DNA of 64,000 bases. Source: Branchiostoma floridae. Lineage: Eukaryota; Chordata; Leptocardii; Amphioxiformes; Branchiostomatidae. Shown piece after piece: positions 21,425-35,300 of the stretch. Made by a program: the position numbers and the translations under genes. The notes under the pieces were generated by a model, which had not been told where the DNA came from, did no database searches, and saw nothing but the letters and a program-made list of their open reading frames with translations. The stretch covers positions 16,029,548 through 16,093,547 of the forward strand of contig NC_049990.1 in NCBI RefSeq assembly GCF_000003815.2. The letters are read 5' to 3'. How positions within the stretch are numbered: the first letter of the stretch is position 1; the number at the start of each line of letters is the position of its first letter.

Positions 21425-21682
21425 TCAACTGTAGCGAAACAGTCCTATACGAGAATGACAGTCTCTGCCAAATAGGGCACATATGTAAGCTGACTCAGGT
21501 CTGTTGCAGAGCTCTTTTCGCAGGATCTGTTTTTCTTCTGCCATGTGCATCAGTCTGGTTTCTCCTGATTTTAGCTGCCTGGACAGACTATATCCAGCTG
21601 GATCTGTCAATGGCACCAGCAAGGCAGCTGATATCACAGTGTTGTCAAGAGACGAATAAGCAGTTGCTGGGTTCCACCTCAC
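21425..21682 (-). pseudogene. probable LINE-derived or unassigned ORF remnant
   Basis: An 85-codon frame ending in TGA with protein-like composition: WNPATAYSSLDNTVISAALL, MAEEKQILRKELCNRPESAY and GRDCHSRIGLFRYS. The C-x3-GRDCHSRIGL ending resembles a zinc-finger-like motif often found beside or within non-LTR retrotransposon proteins. No acceptor, donor or partner exon was seen, so a host exon is less likely. Confidence 0.3.
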
Positions 21683-21766
21683 AACTATATATAATTAGGT
21701 TGTTTGGCACAACTTAAACTCAGGTTGTGCAGTGTGCTACAAAATGCATCTACGTTCGAGACTACT

Positions 21767-22468
21767 GTAAATGCATTTAAGTTCGCGGGGATTTAATTTC
21801 GGGGTAACGTTTCGACATCTGTTTAAAAACATCTGCATCTTTGTATGAAAATAAATTTGTTTAATTTACACCACTAACCATGGAAGACTGCAACGTATGA
21901 AAAAGGCCTAAAAGTTGATAAAATACATTAGGCAACTTTAGAGTGTTTTTTGTGTATGAATCTTATTTCACCATGAACTAACATTGAACAATCAAAGACC
22001 TTAAAATCATCAGAATGTACTTGTAGAGCTAGTGATTTGGGACTAGGGCCAGTGGTTCCCTAAAATGTTCATGCACAACATACTAATAGAATTTGGGCGA
22101 GAAAAATGTCATGAAATATAACGTTGCATAACATTATGCTTGATATTTCTATTCCAGATGAAAAACACCACAACGGAATTATGAGATAAACATCATTTAT
22201 TATGACCAAGGACATTATAATTTACATAACGTTCTTATTTTAACAACTATGTCAACTACTTATACTCTATGTACACGTAAATCATGAATTCTTTTTATCC
22301 AAAACTCCTTCATTTTCGCATTCAGAATTTATTGGATATGACATAACAAAATTTAAAGTAACTATTATCCTGGTGAAGAGAAATAAACAGAACAAACTAA
22401 TGTCAGTTTCTTGATCATGAAGAATTATGAAATGCTCCCCTCTCACACGCCAGGCCATATGTGTTATT
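21767..22468. other. intergenic DNA with a MITE end
   Basis: TACTGTAAATGCATTTAAGTTCGCGGGG near 21767 matches one end of the MITE family at 34382, 47015 and 48863. The rest shows nothing I can name. Confidence 0.4.
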
Positions 22469-22741
22469 TATGTCATACCTGTGACGTGAAAACGTTCGAT
22501 ACGGGTGTTCCGGACCGGCTGGTAACTTTCCGTACGGCCCGGGGTTATCACACGGGCTCCATTCGAGTAAATCGAACTGTTTCGAGTGGGCCGAGTACGG
22601 CGCCATCGAAAGTTCAAATACCTGATTCGGACGTTGGAACATTACTGTTGGAACGCTTTTTTTTTTCGAGGGCACCAAATTTGTTCAACTTCTGGCGCAT
22701 TTCGCATCAAAACATGGGTTTTCTCAGGTGGGTATGACATA
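22469..22741. mobile_element. MITE with TATGTCATACC ends
   Basis: The ends are TATGTCATACC and GGTATGACATA. The interior has a conserved block with 'aacgttcgatacgggtgttccggacc' and 'cctgattcggacgttggaacattactgttg'. Copies occur at 28781-29058, 41871-42139 and 46135-46350. It adjoins a GC-rich palindrome, as does the 41871 copy. Confidence 0.75.
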
Positions 22742-22746
22742 AATAA

Positions 22747-22888
22747 AATACAACACGGTCTATTCCGCATCACCCTCGGTCTCAGCCCTCCCGCGGGTCG
22801 GATCACCCTCCGGCCTTCGGCCGTCGGGCGATCCGACCCGCGGTCGGGCTGATACCTTGGGCGATACGGAACACACCGTGTTGTATTC
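22747..22888. mobile_element. GC-rich foldback (AATACAACACGG family)
   Basis: The arms ATACAACACGGTCTATTCCG and CGGAACACACCGTGTTGTAT enclose further inverted words (GGGTCGGATC and GATCCGACCC), so the 142 bp is almost one hairpin with CpG-rich arms. Relatives are at 41740-41863 and 44231-44346. Confidence 0.8.
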
Positions 22889-22909
22889 TATATATATGGG
22901 ATTTACAGG

Positions 22910-23243
22910 CAGGGCTTGAAATACCACCAGCATATGCAGGTAAGTGCAGGTAAAATTGGAGCTGTGCAGGTATTTCTGGTGTCTACCTGCACCTAACCTG
23001 CACTGGTCCATGTACTGGGTTTTATACATAAATGTCCTATAATGTAGGTGTATGTGGATTGTTATTAGCTGTATGTTACCACCTACAAAGTATTAAGAAA
23101 AAAGTAGCAATGGTTCCTGAACAATTTCAGTATGATCCATACTTCCTAAATTCAAATTGGTGTAGGTAAAATGTCTGGTGCAGGTAATTTTGAATGTTAC
23201 CTGCACCGGTGCAGGTATGCAGAAAAAAGTATTTCGAGCCCTG
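22910..23243. mobile_element. hAT-like MITE
   Basis: The ends CAGGGCTTGAAATAC and GTATTTCGAGCCCTG are inverted repeats beginning CAGGG, as in hAT elements. The interior repeats TGCAGGTA many times. A recognisable 8-bp duplication is not preserved. It lies just beyond the 3' end of INTS4. Confidence 0.65.
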
Positions 23244-23370
23244 ACAGGGGAAGTTTATAAATGAATAAGTCAACTTTCAGTCCATCTTCTTCCTATGTAA
23301 ATAGTCACTGTACATAGTTATATGGAGAGTTTGTCATTATACATCTGTACAACATCTGGACAATACCACC

Positions 23371-26300
23371 TCATCTCTTGGTGGGGGTGGGTAGGATATA
23401 AACTTTGACAGGTTTACAGAGAGGGATCACATTGGATGCTGCTCCCCCCTCCTCCTCGTCCTCTTGGTCTCCCCCAGAGTAGGGCAGTACCATTCCCAGC
23501 TCCACATGGCATGGCTCTGTGGGGTGGGGAGTTACACAGTTATTCCAAGCATACATTGATGTTTTGGTGGGACTAAATCACAAAGGTTTGTAATGACAGT
23601 ACCTTGAGTGATCTCAATACGATTGTAATTATAGTAAGACCATTATATTGATTTGACTATATGGATGACATACTCTGGGAATCCCAAAACTGATGCGTTT
23701 TAATAAATAAATAAATAAAAAAAGTTTGCCAAAAAAAGTTTCCTTCAGTGTGAAATCTAAGTGTTCAGGATGGCTCAGCAAATGACAGAACACATGAATA
23801 TGGTTATACTGAACAATAGACTGTCCATTTTTGTTCTTTCATGTCTTCTTTCTTGACCTGTTGCTCATTTTACCACTGCTTTGTACAGTATACTTAGTAG
23901 TCAAAACCAAAAACTTTTATTTTTGCAAATAGACAAAAATTGATGCACGCATGGATATCATCCATAATAATCAAATCAACATGGCCTAACTGCCCCAATT
24001 GAGGCGAGGAAAGTCCAATAATGAGCCTTTCCCAAGGGCACAAGATTGGTGACATGGCAGGATTCAAACCCATGACATTATCATCAGAGATAAAATAGAG
24101 ATGTATTTCTCACCTGTCCATTGTTGGTGAGACAGGTAAACTTGTGTCAGCACGCGGTGACGGAGGGGACCCAGTCTGTGGATGTCGGCAGGTCTCACAC
24201 TGGTGAGCTGGGTCTGGCCATCTGGGAACTTCAGCTGGGAGAAACACCAAGGGGAGACCATGGTTGTAGTCGTGTATAGTTTGTGGTTGGATTAACATCA
24301 AACGAAATGGGATCGTGCATATGCAGAGCATTATTTCTGTGGGCAAAGACATTCATAAGTTTGCAACATGATACCGGTAATGCTACAGCCCCATTTCGTA
24401 AAAGGGGTCCCTTTGGATATGGTCTGTTTTTCTGCACTTTCGGGCATGACCACTACCTGTGGCTATTTTGGGGCATGGCAGGGCCCTGGGATTTCTTTAG
24501 TATGCAGTTAAAATCAACCCAGGACCCGGTAGCAAATAGATGCAGTGACCTAATTGTAAAAACAGCAAGAGGAACCCCTTCGTTCACTATTACAAATTTG
24601 TGGGTTTACGTTTTAGTACAAAGCCCGAGTTGGTGAATTGCCTTCAGCAGAACAAAATTTAATATTTTTCACTCCTATCAAATCCACCCCCCTCTTATTT
24701 CTTGCTCTATACCTTACTTGTATGAGCACATCTTGTGCCTGAGTCACATTATCCAGTGTGGCGTCCACATCTATCGCCAGTGCCAGCCCGGCGGTGAACC
24801 GCTGGACGTTATCGGACTCTCCGGACGGCTCTACGATGTCTGCTCGCGCCTGCCGCACACAGTTCCCTATCTCCATAGCTGGGGGGATATGACCTGTCAT
24901 CACACATAAACAACAATAGGTTCTTTGATCCCTCAAATTGCGATGCTTTGGTCTCAAAGGAATAAAGTGATATATTTGTCATCATTATTGATAACGCCAT
25001 AATAAGTTTTACCTTTTTGTTAAGCATCTACTACTATGTTTTCTGTTAATTACATGTAATACAGGTTTAATGGCCTGCATAAGGTGTTTGACATAATAAA
25101 CAACTAAGGAATACACCAGCTAATTTGCTTCGCTCACTCAATGGTTTATTCAGTGAGGTTATAGGTCACAGGCCATGCATTATCTCACTCTAAACACCTA
25201 TTTAACCTTGAATCAATTTGTCCTTTGTCATTAATATTAGCCTAAGGGTGAGTGCTTAGCTAGGGTGACATAATGAATAAGCTACCGAATACACCAGTCT
25301 TCATTTGCTTTGCTCACTCAGTGGTTTCTTCAGTTGTAACTGGTCACTGGCCAGGTGTTTTCACAACTCATGAAGAGTTGCACAATTTGTCCCTTGTAAG
25401 TAACCGTAGGGCATAATTCACATTGAAGAATATCATTATGACATACTATTATGATAATGATATATATTGATTATCATATCATAATAGATTTTTCTGACAA
25501 CTTTGCACTACTCTAAACTTACCCTGAATGAGTGGATAGATTTTTCTGACAACTTTGTGCTGCTCTAAACTTACCCTGAATGAGTGGATAGATTTTTCTG
25601 ACAACTTTGTGCTGCTCTAAACTTACCCTGAATGAGTGGATAGATTTTTCTGACAACTTTGCACTACTCTAAACTTACCCTGAATGAGTGGATAGATTTT
25701 TCTGACAACTTTGTGCTGCTCTAAACTTACCCTGAATGAGTGGATAGATTTTTCTGACAACTTTGCACTACTCTAAACTTACCCTGAATGAGTGGATAGA
25801 TTTTTCTGACAACTTTGCACTACTCTACACTTACCCTGAATGAGTGGATAGATTTTTCTGACAACTTTGCACTACTCTAAACTTACCCTGAATGAGTGGA
25901 TAGATTTTTCTGACAACTTTGTGCTGCTCTAAACTTACCCTGAATGAGTGGATAGATTTTTCTGACAACTTTGTGCTGCTCTAAACTTACCCTGAATGAG
26001 TGGATAGATTTTTCTGACAACTTTGTGCTGCTCTAAACTTACCCTGAATGAGTGGATAGATTTTTCTGACAACTTTGTGCTGCTCTACACTTACCCTGAA
26101 TGAGTGGATAGATTTTTCTGACAACTTTGTGCTGCTCTAAACTTACCCTGAATGAGTGGATAGATTTTTCTGACAACTTTGCACTACTCTAAACTTACCC
26201 TGAATGAGTGGATAGATTTTTCTGACAACTTTGCACTACTCTAAACTTACCCTGAATGAGTGGATAGATTTTTCTGACAACTTTGTGCTGCTCTAAACTT

Positions 26301-29300
26301 ACCCTGAATGAGTGGATAGATTTTTCTGACAACTTTGTGCTGCTCTAAACTTACCCTGAATGAGTGGATAGATTTTTCTGACAACTTTGTGCTGCTCTAC
26401 ACTTACCCTGAATGAGTGGATAGATTTTTCTGACAACTTTGTGCTGCTCTAAACTTACCCTGAATGAGTGGATAGATTTTTCTGACAACTTTGTGCTGCT
26501 CTACACTTACCCTGAATGAGTGGATAGATTTTTCTGACAACTTTGTGCTGCTCTACACTTACCCTGAATGAGTGGATAGATTTTTCTGACAACTTTGTGC
26601 TGCTCTACACTTACCCTGAATGAGTGGTAGGAGGTACTTTGCAATGAGGGAGGCTTTACTGGACTCTAACATGGACATCTCAGCCATCAGGGCCTGTGTG
26701 AAGGGGTCTGCTTGCACCTTCTTACTGTTCAGATAACTAGGAAAGAAACATACAACATAACAGTAGAGTTTTGTCAGTAGAATGTATGCATGAGTATATA
26801 ATTTTGTAACAAAATCTTCATACTTACTAATATTCTTTGATAAAATCAAATTCTAAAAAGCATCCTCCAGTTGACGTAAATTTTGTGTGATTCACAGATC
26901 TCTGAATCTAAATACAAATATCTGTATTCACATTCAAAAAACTTTATTAGTTTCACAATGACAAGAATACAAATGCCTCTCATCTTATGTTTTTGTACTT
27001 CCCTTAACTAACAATATAATGTATATCAGATACAGTCAATGATTATTTGCTTAAAGATTTACAACAAAAAAGCATTATATAACCCACCTCTGTACTTCAG
27101 TCACTCTCTGCAGATACAACTCACACAGCTGTGAGGAGGTCTTAGTCCTACAAAATTCAACAGAACCAAACAAGTACTTCAAGATACATTTTCTTTAGCA
27201 ACTTGTCAACTGCCTTCTATGGGGGAGTTGGGACTTAGGTGAATATAATTTTCAAACGATGGGCAAAAGTAAGTAATATTCGCAAAGTAAGCAGTTGAAC
27301 ATAATTTTGCATATATCAAAGATGTTTATATCCTTCCTTAAATTTGCAAAAAATGCCAGTGTTCCCCACTGGCACTAACTCAGTCTGCAGACTTGTGAAT
27401 TACCTACTGCAACTTACAAAATTGCTCAAAATAGAAGAAATGAACACAAAAACAATGTGAACAGTTTGCACCCCTCCTATAAACACATCACTGTACCACA
27501 TCACTGTACCACATCTGTGCAATAAACTCAAATAAAGTATGCATCTCGACTTGGGCAACAACTTGCTGATTCACAAGCTGTTAAATTTTGAAAAGTTAGA
27601 AAACTGTAAACAAAACAAAAAACTGAAAAATTTACAGAATTCCCATTGGTGAGAACATAGCCTACCCTTTAGCTCCTGCTTGTCTCCCCCGTAAGTCCAC
27701 CAGCAGCTGTAGTGTGTGAGCCTTCAGTCTCATCTGCAGGACACACCCCACCTCTTCTGAACTCAGACCCAGGAACAACTGCTCCATCTGATGGGTCAAC
27801 TCCAACATCTGCAGAGGGAGTAGGGTAAATGGATGTAACAGCCATACAGAATTTCTGTAAATACCTTTAATTGTGGTGACTTAATTTGCCAGTAGTCAGA
27901 AAATGATGTGTCTGTGGTGATTCTAAGTTAGCCGTAGTGGTATTATTATGTACTGTACTGTAATGGAAAGACTGGTTTTAAGTTCTTCAATCAAACTGGA
28001 AATGGTTTTAAAAATTGCTTTTTTTTAGGCCGTAGGGTCAGTGGGTTGTTATCCTCTGTGTCTACAGCACGGTATTGGGAGGCAGAGCCCATCCCTCTCC
28101 TTCCACCACCTTTAATATCCCTAAACAAAGTCTGATGTACCAACCATTTTCACACCTGGATGGAAATTGAGGAAAGGCATAAAAAGTGCATTTCCCAAGG
28201 GCACAACATCAGTGGCATGTCAAGGGGACTCCAACCCAGGATCTTTGGGTTCAGGGCCAAACACCCTAACCATTATCCTAACTCGTTGCCACAATACAGA
28301 CTGCTTGTGTCAGATACAAGAAAAGTTGGTAATGCTGCGAGTATGATCTACATGTAGTACCTGTCTGACTGATGCCCTGACTGTCGCACACTGTACTGCA
28401 CCTAGTGCTGCAGGCATGGCCCACAGCTGGTCTGACAGTGCCTATAGGAAACACAAAAATTTACTGTAACTTCACACGTAACACAGAACTGGTCAGACAG
28501 TGCCTATAGGAAACACAAAAACATTACTGTAACTTCACACGTAACAAGCTATCTTACATTGTATAACATGGTAGACTATGGAAAAGCACATGATGAAAGT
28601 AAAATATTTATTCCACTGAAAAGAAACATTAATTTTGCAGGATAACAAATATGGAGGAATAGAATCTTTCTTATATGGCCAACATTTATCTACGAATGTG
28701 ACAAGGTACATTACTCAGACTCTCATGCAGCACCGCTGATATTGGAGAGTCTGATATTGGCCAACATTATCGACCGACATTTGGTCATACCCACCTGAGA
28801 AAACCCATGTTTTGATGCATAATACGCCAGAAGTTGAACAAATTTGGTGCCCTCGAACCAAAAGTGTTCCAACAGTAATGTTCCAACGTCCAAATCAGGT
28901 AATCTAATTTTTGACGGCGCCACACTCATCCCGCTCGAAATAGTTTGATTTATTCGAATGGAGCCTGTGTGATACAACTTAGAGCCCGTCTGATACGGAA
29001 GTTATCACCCGGTCCGGAACACCCGTATCGAACGTTTTTGCGTCACAGGTATGACATAAATACTAGTACTCCATGTAGCATGTACCCACCTTGCGGAACA
29101 GCATGTGACAGTGTAGGTACATGGCAGTGCAGGCAGCCGTAGCAGCGAGTTGGGGCTCTAAACTCCCCACTCTTTCCAAGTCTCTTTTAACACAAACACA
29201 ATCATGGTCATCACATATACCAAAAAAGGACCAACAATGTTATCCAAAATTACTACCACAATCTTATTGAGGAACAATGTCTTTTTACAAAAATGTACAA

Positions 29301-32300
29301 GATAGTGGCACCCATTTTCCAAGATGGCGACACCCATTGCCTATGGGTAAAACAGAACAGGTTTTGCTTTCTTAATAAACCCATAATACTAGGATGTAAG
29401 ACAAAATACGGACCTACTATACATGTAGATACTATTATAGACCATATAAACACAAAAAGTTTGGAATAATCATCTAAACTTTGGTTGATCATATATGACA
29501 CACAGACGTGCACACACAAAAGCATAACCTTCTTGGTGAAGGCAGGGTTCTCCCCAGAATTTTTTAGTATAGTGGAGGGGCTGGCAAAAATAACCCGAAC
29601 CAACGTGCTGCACTTTCATGAAAATGGGTTCATTTTGCACTGACAGAGGGTGTCTCACAAAATAGTGAGTCCTTTGTTGTGAAGTGGCAAAACGACTATT
29701 GTTTTCATAATGGCCAATTCACGTCAAGTTTTTCCAGACAATGCTGACTGGAAAAATGATGCCACTTGCACAAAAATCTGTGAATTTTTATTAATTTTAG
29801 CAAAACTAACCAAAAAAAAGGGAAGAAACACCCTAAATTTCAAAAGTAGTATAGTGGCGCTGGGCGAGGAGTATACTGGAGGGCCTCTGCTATTCCATAC
29901 TCTGGGGAGGACTCATTGAAGGTAATAAAAAGATGAAATATAAAGGTTAACCTTATTGTCATCTGCAGAAGTCCCACAGCTGCAGTATGCTGCATGTTCG
30001 GCAGTGCCCCCAGGCGGCTCAGGATGTGCTGCAGGAAACTCCCGTGGTCGTCCAGGCTCGGGCGCCGCTGTCGCTCAGGACTCATCATCAGGGAACGATG
30101 GCCTTCCAACTGATGGAACGACAAAGGTGTTTTAGAATGTTGTAACATACAAATTGTAGTATAGTATCCAATATTCGAGTGAGAAATTTTGACTGGACTG
30201 TTATGTGGGTCCCTAACACAGGTATGGGCAGCAGTCAGCTAGTCTTCATAACGTGCTTCCAAGCGGCTCTGTCCAGCAGGTTCACCCTGGTTAGTCCACA
30301 CACTTCCATGTCCTTCACACACCTTCCAAGATTTCCTTGGTCAGCTTACAACTTTGATCTGTTGCCTGGTAGCTTGGTGATGGTGCTGATGCAGCCACTG
30401 GCTTGTTCATTGTGTCCAAAATACCATAGAAGTCGGTGTACCTGTAGCACTGAGTCGGCGTTTACACCCTTATACCCTTACCAGGCACTGACATGATTAC
30501 TGTCATCATCATTATGATCGGTTGGCTGCAGCGCAGATCATTGCAAGCTTTTCTCCAGTTCCGTCTATTGGCAGCAAGCTGGCGAAACTGTCTGGGGGTG
30601 ATCTGACCGTGATGATCTCCCATTAGACGTATTGCAGATAACCATTTGATTGTCATAGTATAGACATTCAAGCAAAAATGTAACAGTTTTTATAACAGAG
30701 CATTTTTACTCATTTCCATTCTCTCGCAGGTGCCAACAACCATGTTGGTGTCACTAGTATCTGCATTTCAATATTCGGTAATACATTAAATATATTTCGG
30801 TAATTCATCTGCTCTGTTTTCAAGTCTAATCTTCTGCTTTTTCATTATTTGAGATTCAGACATTTAAAAGTGGTCATTTGAGAGGGTAAGAAGATCCTTC
30901 AATATTGGAAAATAATTCACAGAAATGCAAATAGGGACCAAAACATGGCAGCAAACTCAGCACTGATGTCACTCAAAATCGGTCTTTTGAAACAGAACAG
31001 TTTCCTAACCTTGAGTTGTGGCACCAGTTCTGTCAGGCTGTCTCTAAGGTAGTCGTAGTGCCTGAGTGTGTGTTCTGGGAACATGGGCTGTAGGGTGGGG
31101 CAGGACACTGCTGCGTTAAACACCAGGATCAGGATAGCTATGTCTGGTGGGAGGGGTTAAGGTTCATACACAAAACTGTGGTGTCAGCATGGCGTAATGG
31201 TAATTGGTTCAGACTAGGGTTAAGTACTGGTACAGAAAATTCAGGTACAGGTACGGTCCAGGTCCAGAGGATTAGGTCCAAGTCTAGACCTGAACCTGGA
31301 CCTAATTGTTTGTGAATGGGCAATACTCAAAACAATGGTCCATTTTGCTGCAAAGGAATCTGTTTTGTGCAATAAGCTGACTTAATGTAAGCAAGGCTAA
31401 CTGACTCGTAAGTAAGACCTAGTTTGACTGTAGAAATGACTGTTAACTCTCCTTTACATGTATTTCACTCTTGATAGTTTCTTGGACAAATAAGCCTCAA
31501 AACATGTTAATGCCTGTCACTACAGTGCCGGTATAATCTGTTCATTTTCTAATTGGTCAAACATCCGGTCCACTGGATTTTTTGGGGTTCGGTTTTTCAA
31601 GACCATTCCAACAAGAAAAAAATGGTACCCCTAATCCTGACCATACAGGCCATGGATTTTAATCATCTGACATGCCCTGTGTATATTGTGTCACAATCAT
31701 AAAATACTCTACACAGATGTATAGGACACTTTGGACACATTAAAGAACCCACCACACTTATCAAAAAGAGTAGGGGTCCTTCTCAGTGTGAATAGATCAG
31801 ACAAATCTGCCCAGGTATGTAGCTGTATTAACAGGGAGTATTATGCAATGAGGTGGTTTATGGGGTATACAATACAAACAAACAAACAAACAAACAAACA
31901 AGTAACAGAAGGATACATGCTGGATCATCCATGTCAGGTTCTGTGGCATCGAAGTACGGGTGTGCACACAGGAGTTCAGGGGTCAAGGTCGCCACAAGGT
32001 CAGCATGATGGCTGCCCACCTGCTGCATGCACCTGGGAGGTCAAAACAGTGACCTTAAGGTCAAAAATGTATATACACTGCAGTGTAGTTTTTTAAAGTT
32101 TAAAATACTAATACAGACATTCTAAATGATATTCTACATCCGGATGTCTCAGCCAGTGGTCCAACTATACGAGACCCCCTGGTTTAAATTAGTTGGTAAC
32201 TAGGAGACCAGGGTTCAAGTCATGGGATTGGTTGTGGCTGCCTTGTCTTCTGGAAGGGGTGCAAAAAGGGTCCCATGTTCAAGAGATTTGACAGACTCAA

Positions 32301-35300
32301 GCAGGTCAAAAGGAGAAAACCAACAACGGCAATGATAACATACATTTCTATTGACAATGCAAACCTCCATGTGAAAATTTACCCTGCTACTGAAACAGAA
32401 AGGATACTTTCTGTTCTATGTCCTACTAGGCATTACAAGGGCTACAACAACTACTATATCAACATTAATAGTACATGTACATTCAGGGTCCATAATAACT
32501 AATATGTACAGATTATGAAATCAAATGTTTCATGCTTAACTGTACAGAATTCTAAAATTCTTGGTTGGTACTGTCTCAATACTGAAGAACTACATGTTCA
32601 TAGTTGTTAGCCCTTATACACAAAGACCGGAAGGAGGGACATGCATTGTAAGTTCTAGCAGATTTCTTTGGAACTGCAGGGAGCGTTTCAGTTGCAGACT
32701 TTCAAACAGTTAGCTCTTTTACATGTACATATTTAAGTCCAAACAAAAGTTGCTAAAACATTCAAGCCTTTTTTGGCAATGCCTCAGGAGTGGAGGCACT
32801 ACATCCCCACAGTAATACCCATGAGTACTGACCTCCATATAGACAGCCTGTCTGAAGGGTACTTGCTGAGGTTACGCAGCATGGCGTGGATGGTGCTGTT
32901 CAGACAGGCCTTGGACAGCTGCTGACAACTGCACAGCAACTCGTGAAGGGCCTCACGGATTGGTTTAGACGCATCCTGAAAAGAAAACAATCATAATTTT
33001 CAACAGTGTATTTCAAGCACAAAAATCAAAGCCATGAAAACGTTTTCGAATTACGGAATGCTAACATATTATGAATGGCTAAAATTTAGTCATCTAGTAC
33101 TTTTCCAGCAATTTTCATCAATTTGTTTCTTGACTACACAATCAGAGATGGCAGACTTCACCCCCTTTAGTATTTGTGTACTGCCTTCACTTGCAACTCT
33201 TCTAGTCCCACTGACAAAATTACAAATGTAGGCCATTCTGACTGTCCATCACAATTAGCAATGCAACCAATGACAGCATGGCAATTAGCAGTTTGACCAA
33301 TGAGACAGTGACTGCTTGCCTGTCAAACATTTAAATTTCTATGTTTAGACAAATGTGGGCTGAGCTACATGTAAAATTCAACCTATTCTAACATAAAGGA
33401 CGTATTAGCATGTATTAGCATTACTAGTACATATATTGGGAACCACAGAAACACAGACAGACAAGGCAAAAAAAACAAACTTCATTCCTTCTGAATGAGG
33501 TGTGAGTATTACACTTTGAAAGCTTAAAATGTATCAGATACATGACAGCTTTACTACTGTGTAAAATGTTCTAAATCTGTGAAACCACTCTTGACACAGA
33601 AGTTGCTATTATCTAAAAACCTACATCGAGTGCTCCCAAAACTGTATCCAACTGGTCCTCCCGTAACACGACATGGCGACAGATCTTGCGCAGGGAGCGG
33701 ATGGAGTTGAGTCTCACGCCCTCGATCTCATCGTTAAACATGTCCACCAGGAAGTCCAGGCTCTGCTGAGCAAAGGTCGGGTTGTTGGAGGCAAGTTCGC
33801 AAAGGGAGTCAACAGACGCACTGCGAACCTCTGTGGGGAAGACACATATTTGGTATAAGGCCACAGCAAGTAAAATTTCATGGATGACATCCTCAGCAGA
33901 CTGCATATTTATGAAACAAAAAAACAAACAAGATCGTTAAAAAAATGCTTAAATCTTTAGTATAGACAACCATAAACGTTGTAACAGTTAGAGTGACAAA
34001 ACATGGTATCACTATGGGTCAATAACTCTTATTCCTGCATTCAAGTGCACAAAGTGAAACATGTGACAACAGGTACACTCTAAGGCTGTTAAAGAACTCC
34101 CGAGACTTATCTAACAACAAGAGTAGAGGCCCTTATGATCATGATAAAACCTTACATGACTGTGCAGTAACTGTCAAAAGCTTCCATGCCAAAAGATAAT
34201 AAAGTCAAGTTTACTTAAGACCATTCGCATTCATTTACACAAAGTGGAGAAAGAACAGAGCTGCCTGCAGCTTAGATTTTTCCCATCCCACATATACATT
34301 TTGTACTAGTAGTTTGAGGTGCCCGCCCTGTTGTTACTTATTGTTGCTATCTTAAGCTTACAAAATGCATTTTCAGGAAGTTACTGTAAATGCAGAAATG
34401 TTCACGGTGGATTAATGTTCGCGGTGGATTAATGTTGGCGGTTTTCGCGGTGACCACTTCACCGCGAACATAAAACCACCGCGAATATTTTTCTATTATG
34501 GTATTAGACTGCAGTCTATGGTGTTACCGCGAACTTAAATCCACCGTGAAAAGTCCCTTTTCCCGCCCCCTCAAAATTAAATCCCTGCGAACTTAAATGC
34601 ATTTACATTAACATTTTTGGAAGGATGGGGTGTCAAATTTTTTGCTGCCCTTACCGGCAAATTTTCATTTTGGGATGGAGGGACAGGTCCAGGAGACAGC
34701 TCTGACATAGAGTCAGGGACAAGGACAAAAATGGCTCCACCCCAGAGTTGATGCCAAAAACCGTTACCTAAGAACTCGTCCTCTAAGCCATGAACGAAGG
34801 CCCCGCAGGCTCCGCTGTCAATCAAACTGATGGAGTCCGTGTCCAGCTCTTCCTTTGGGGCGTCGTCTCCCCATTTCTTCCCCGTGGACCACTCCCCGCG
34901 CGCGTACATTTCCTTCGCTCGCTCGTGAGCTGTTCTTTTCCTCTGGTGATGAGAAAGTTTTGCATACATTAAGCCATGTTGATTTGATTATATGGATGAC
35001 ATCCTCTGGAAAACCCAAAACTGATAAGAGTGCATGAATATGAAAAGGTTTGGCACCCCCAAAATTGTTTTTACCTTGAAATGTAAGCTGTCAAGAAGGT
35101 TGAACAAATGACTAAACACATTCTTACGATTACAAAAATATGTATTTTGTTGCATATGGATGAAAATCGATGCACATGCGGAGTCATCCACACAATTGAA
35201 TCACAGCACAAATTTTCTCCTTAATATAAAGAAACTAAAACCACTGTGATATTCAACAGGAAAATCATCTTGTGGGGGAATCTCTGTTGGTTTAAATCCA

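Noticed and set aside
22747-22888. CpG-rich hairpin as a terminator or promoter of INTS4
   Set aside because: The same foldback occurs at 41740 and 44231 in introns, so it is a dispersed element.
26559-26614. Extra INTS4 C-terminal coding ([18 protein letters not shown])
   Set aside because: This is read-through of the donor into the minisatellite; splicing at 26615 to 24878 restores the conserved protein.
25483-26626. CRISPR-like array of regular repeats
   Set aside because: The units are contiguous with no unique spacers, and the DNA is a eukaryotic intron; it is a minisatellite.
34382-34610. Conserved non-coding regulatory palindrome in INTS4
   Set aside because: Several similar copies with the same TACTGTAAATGC ends show it is a MITE.
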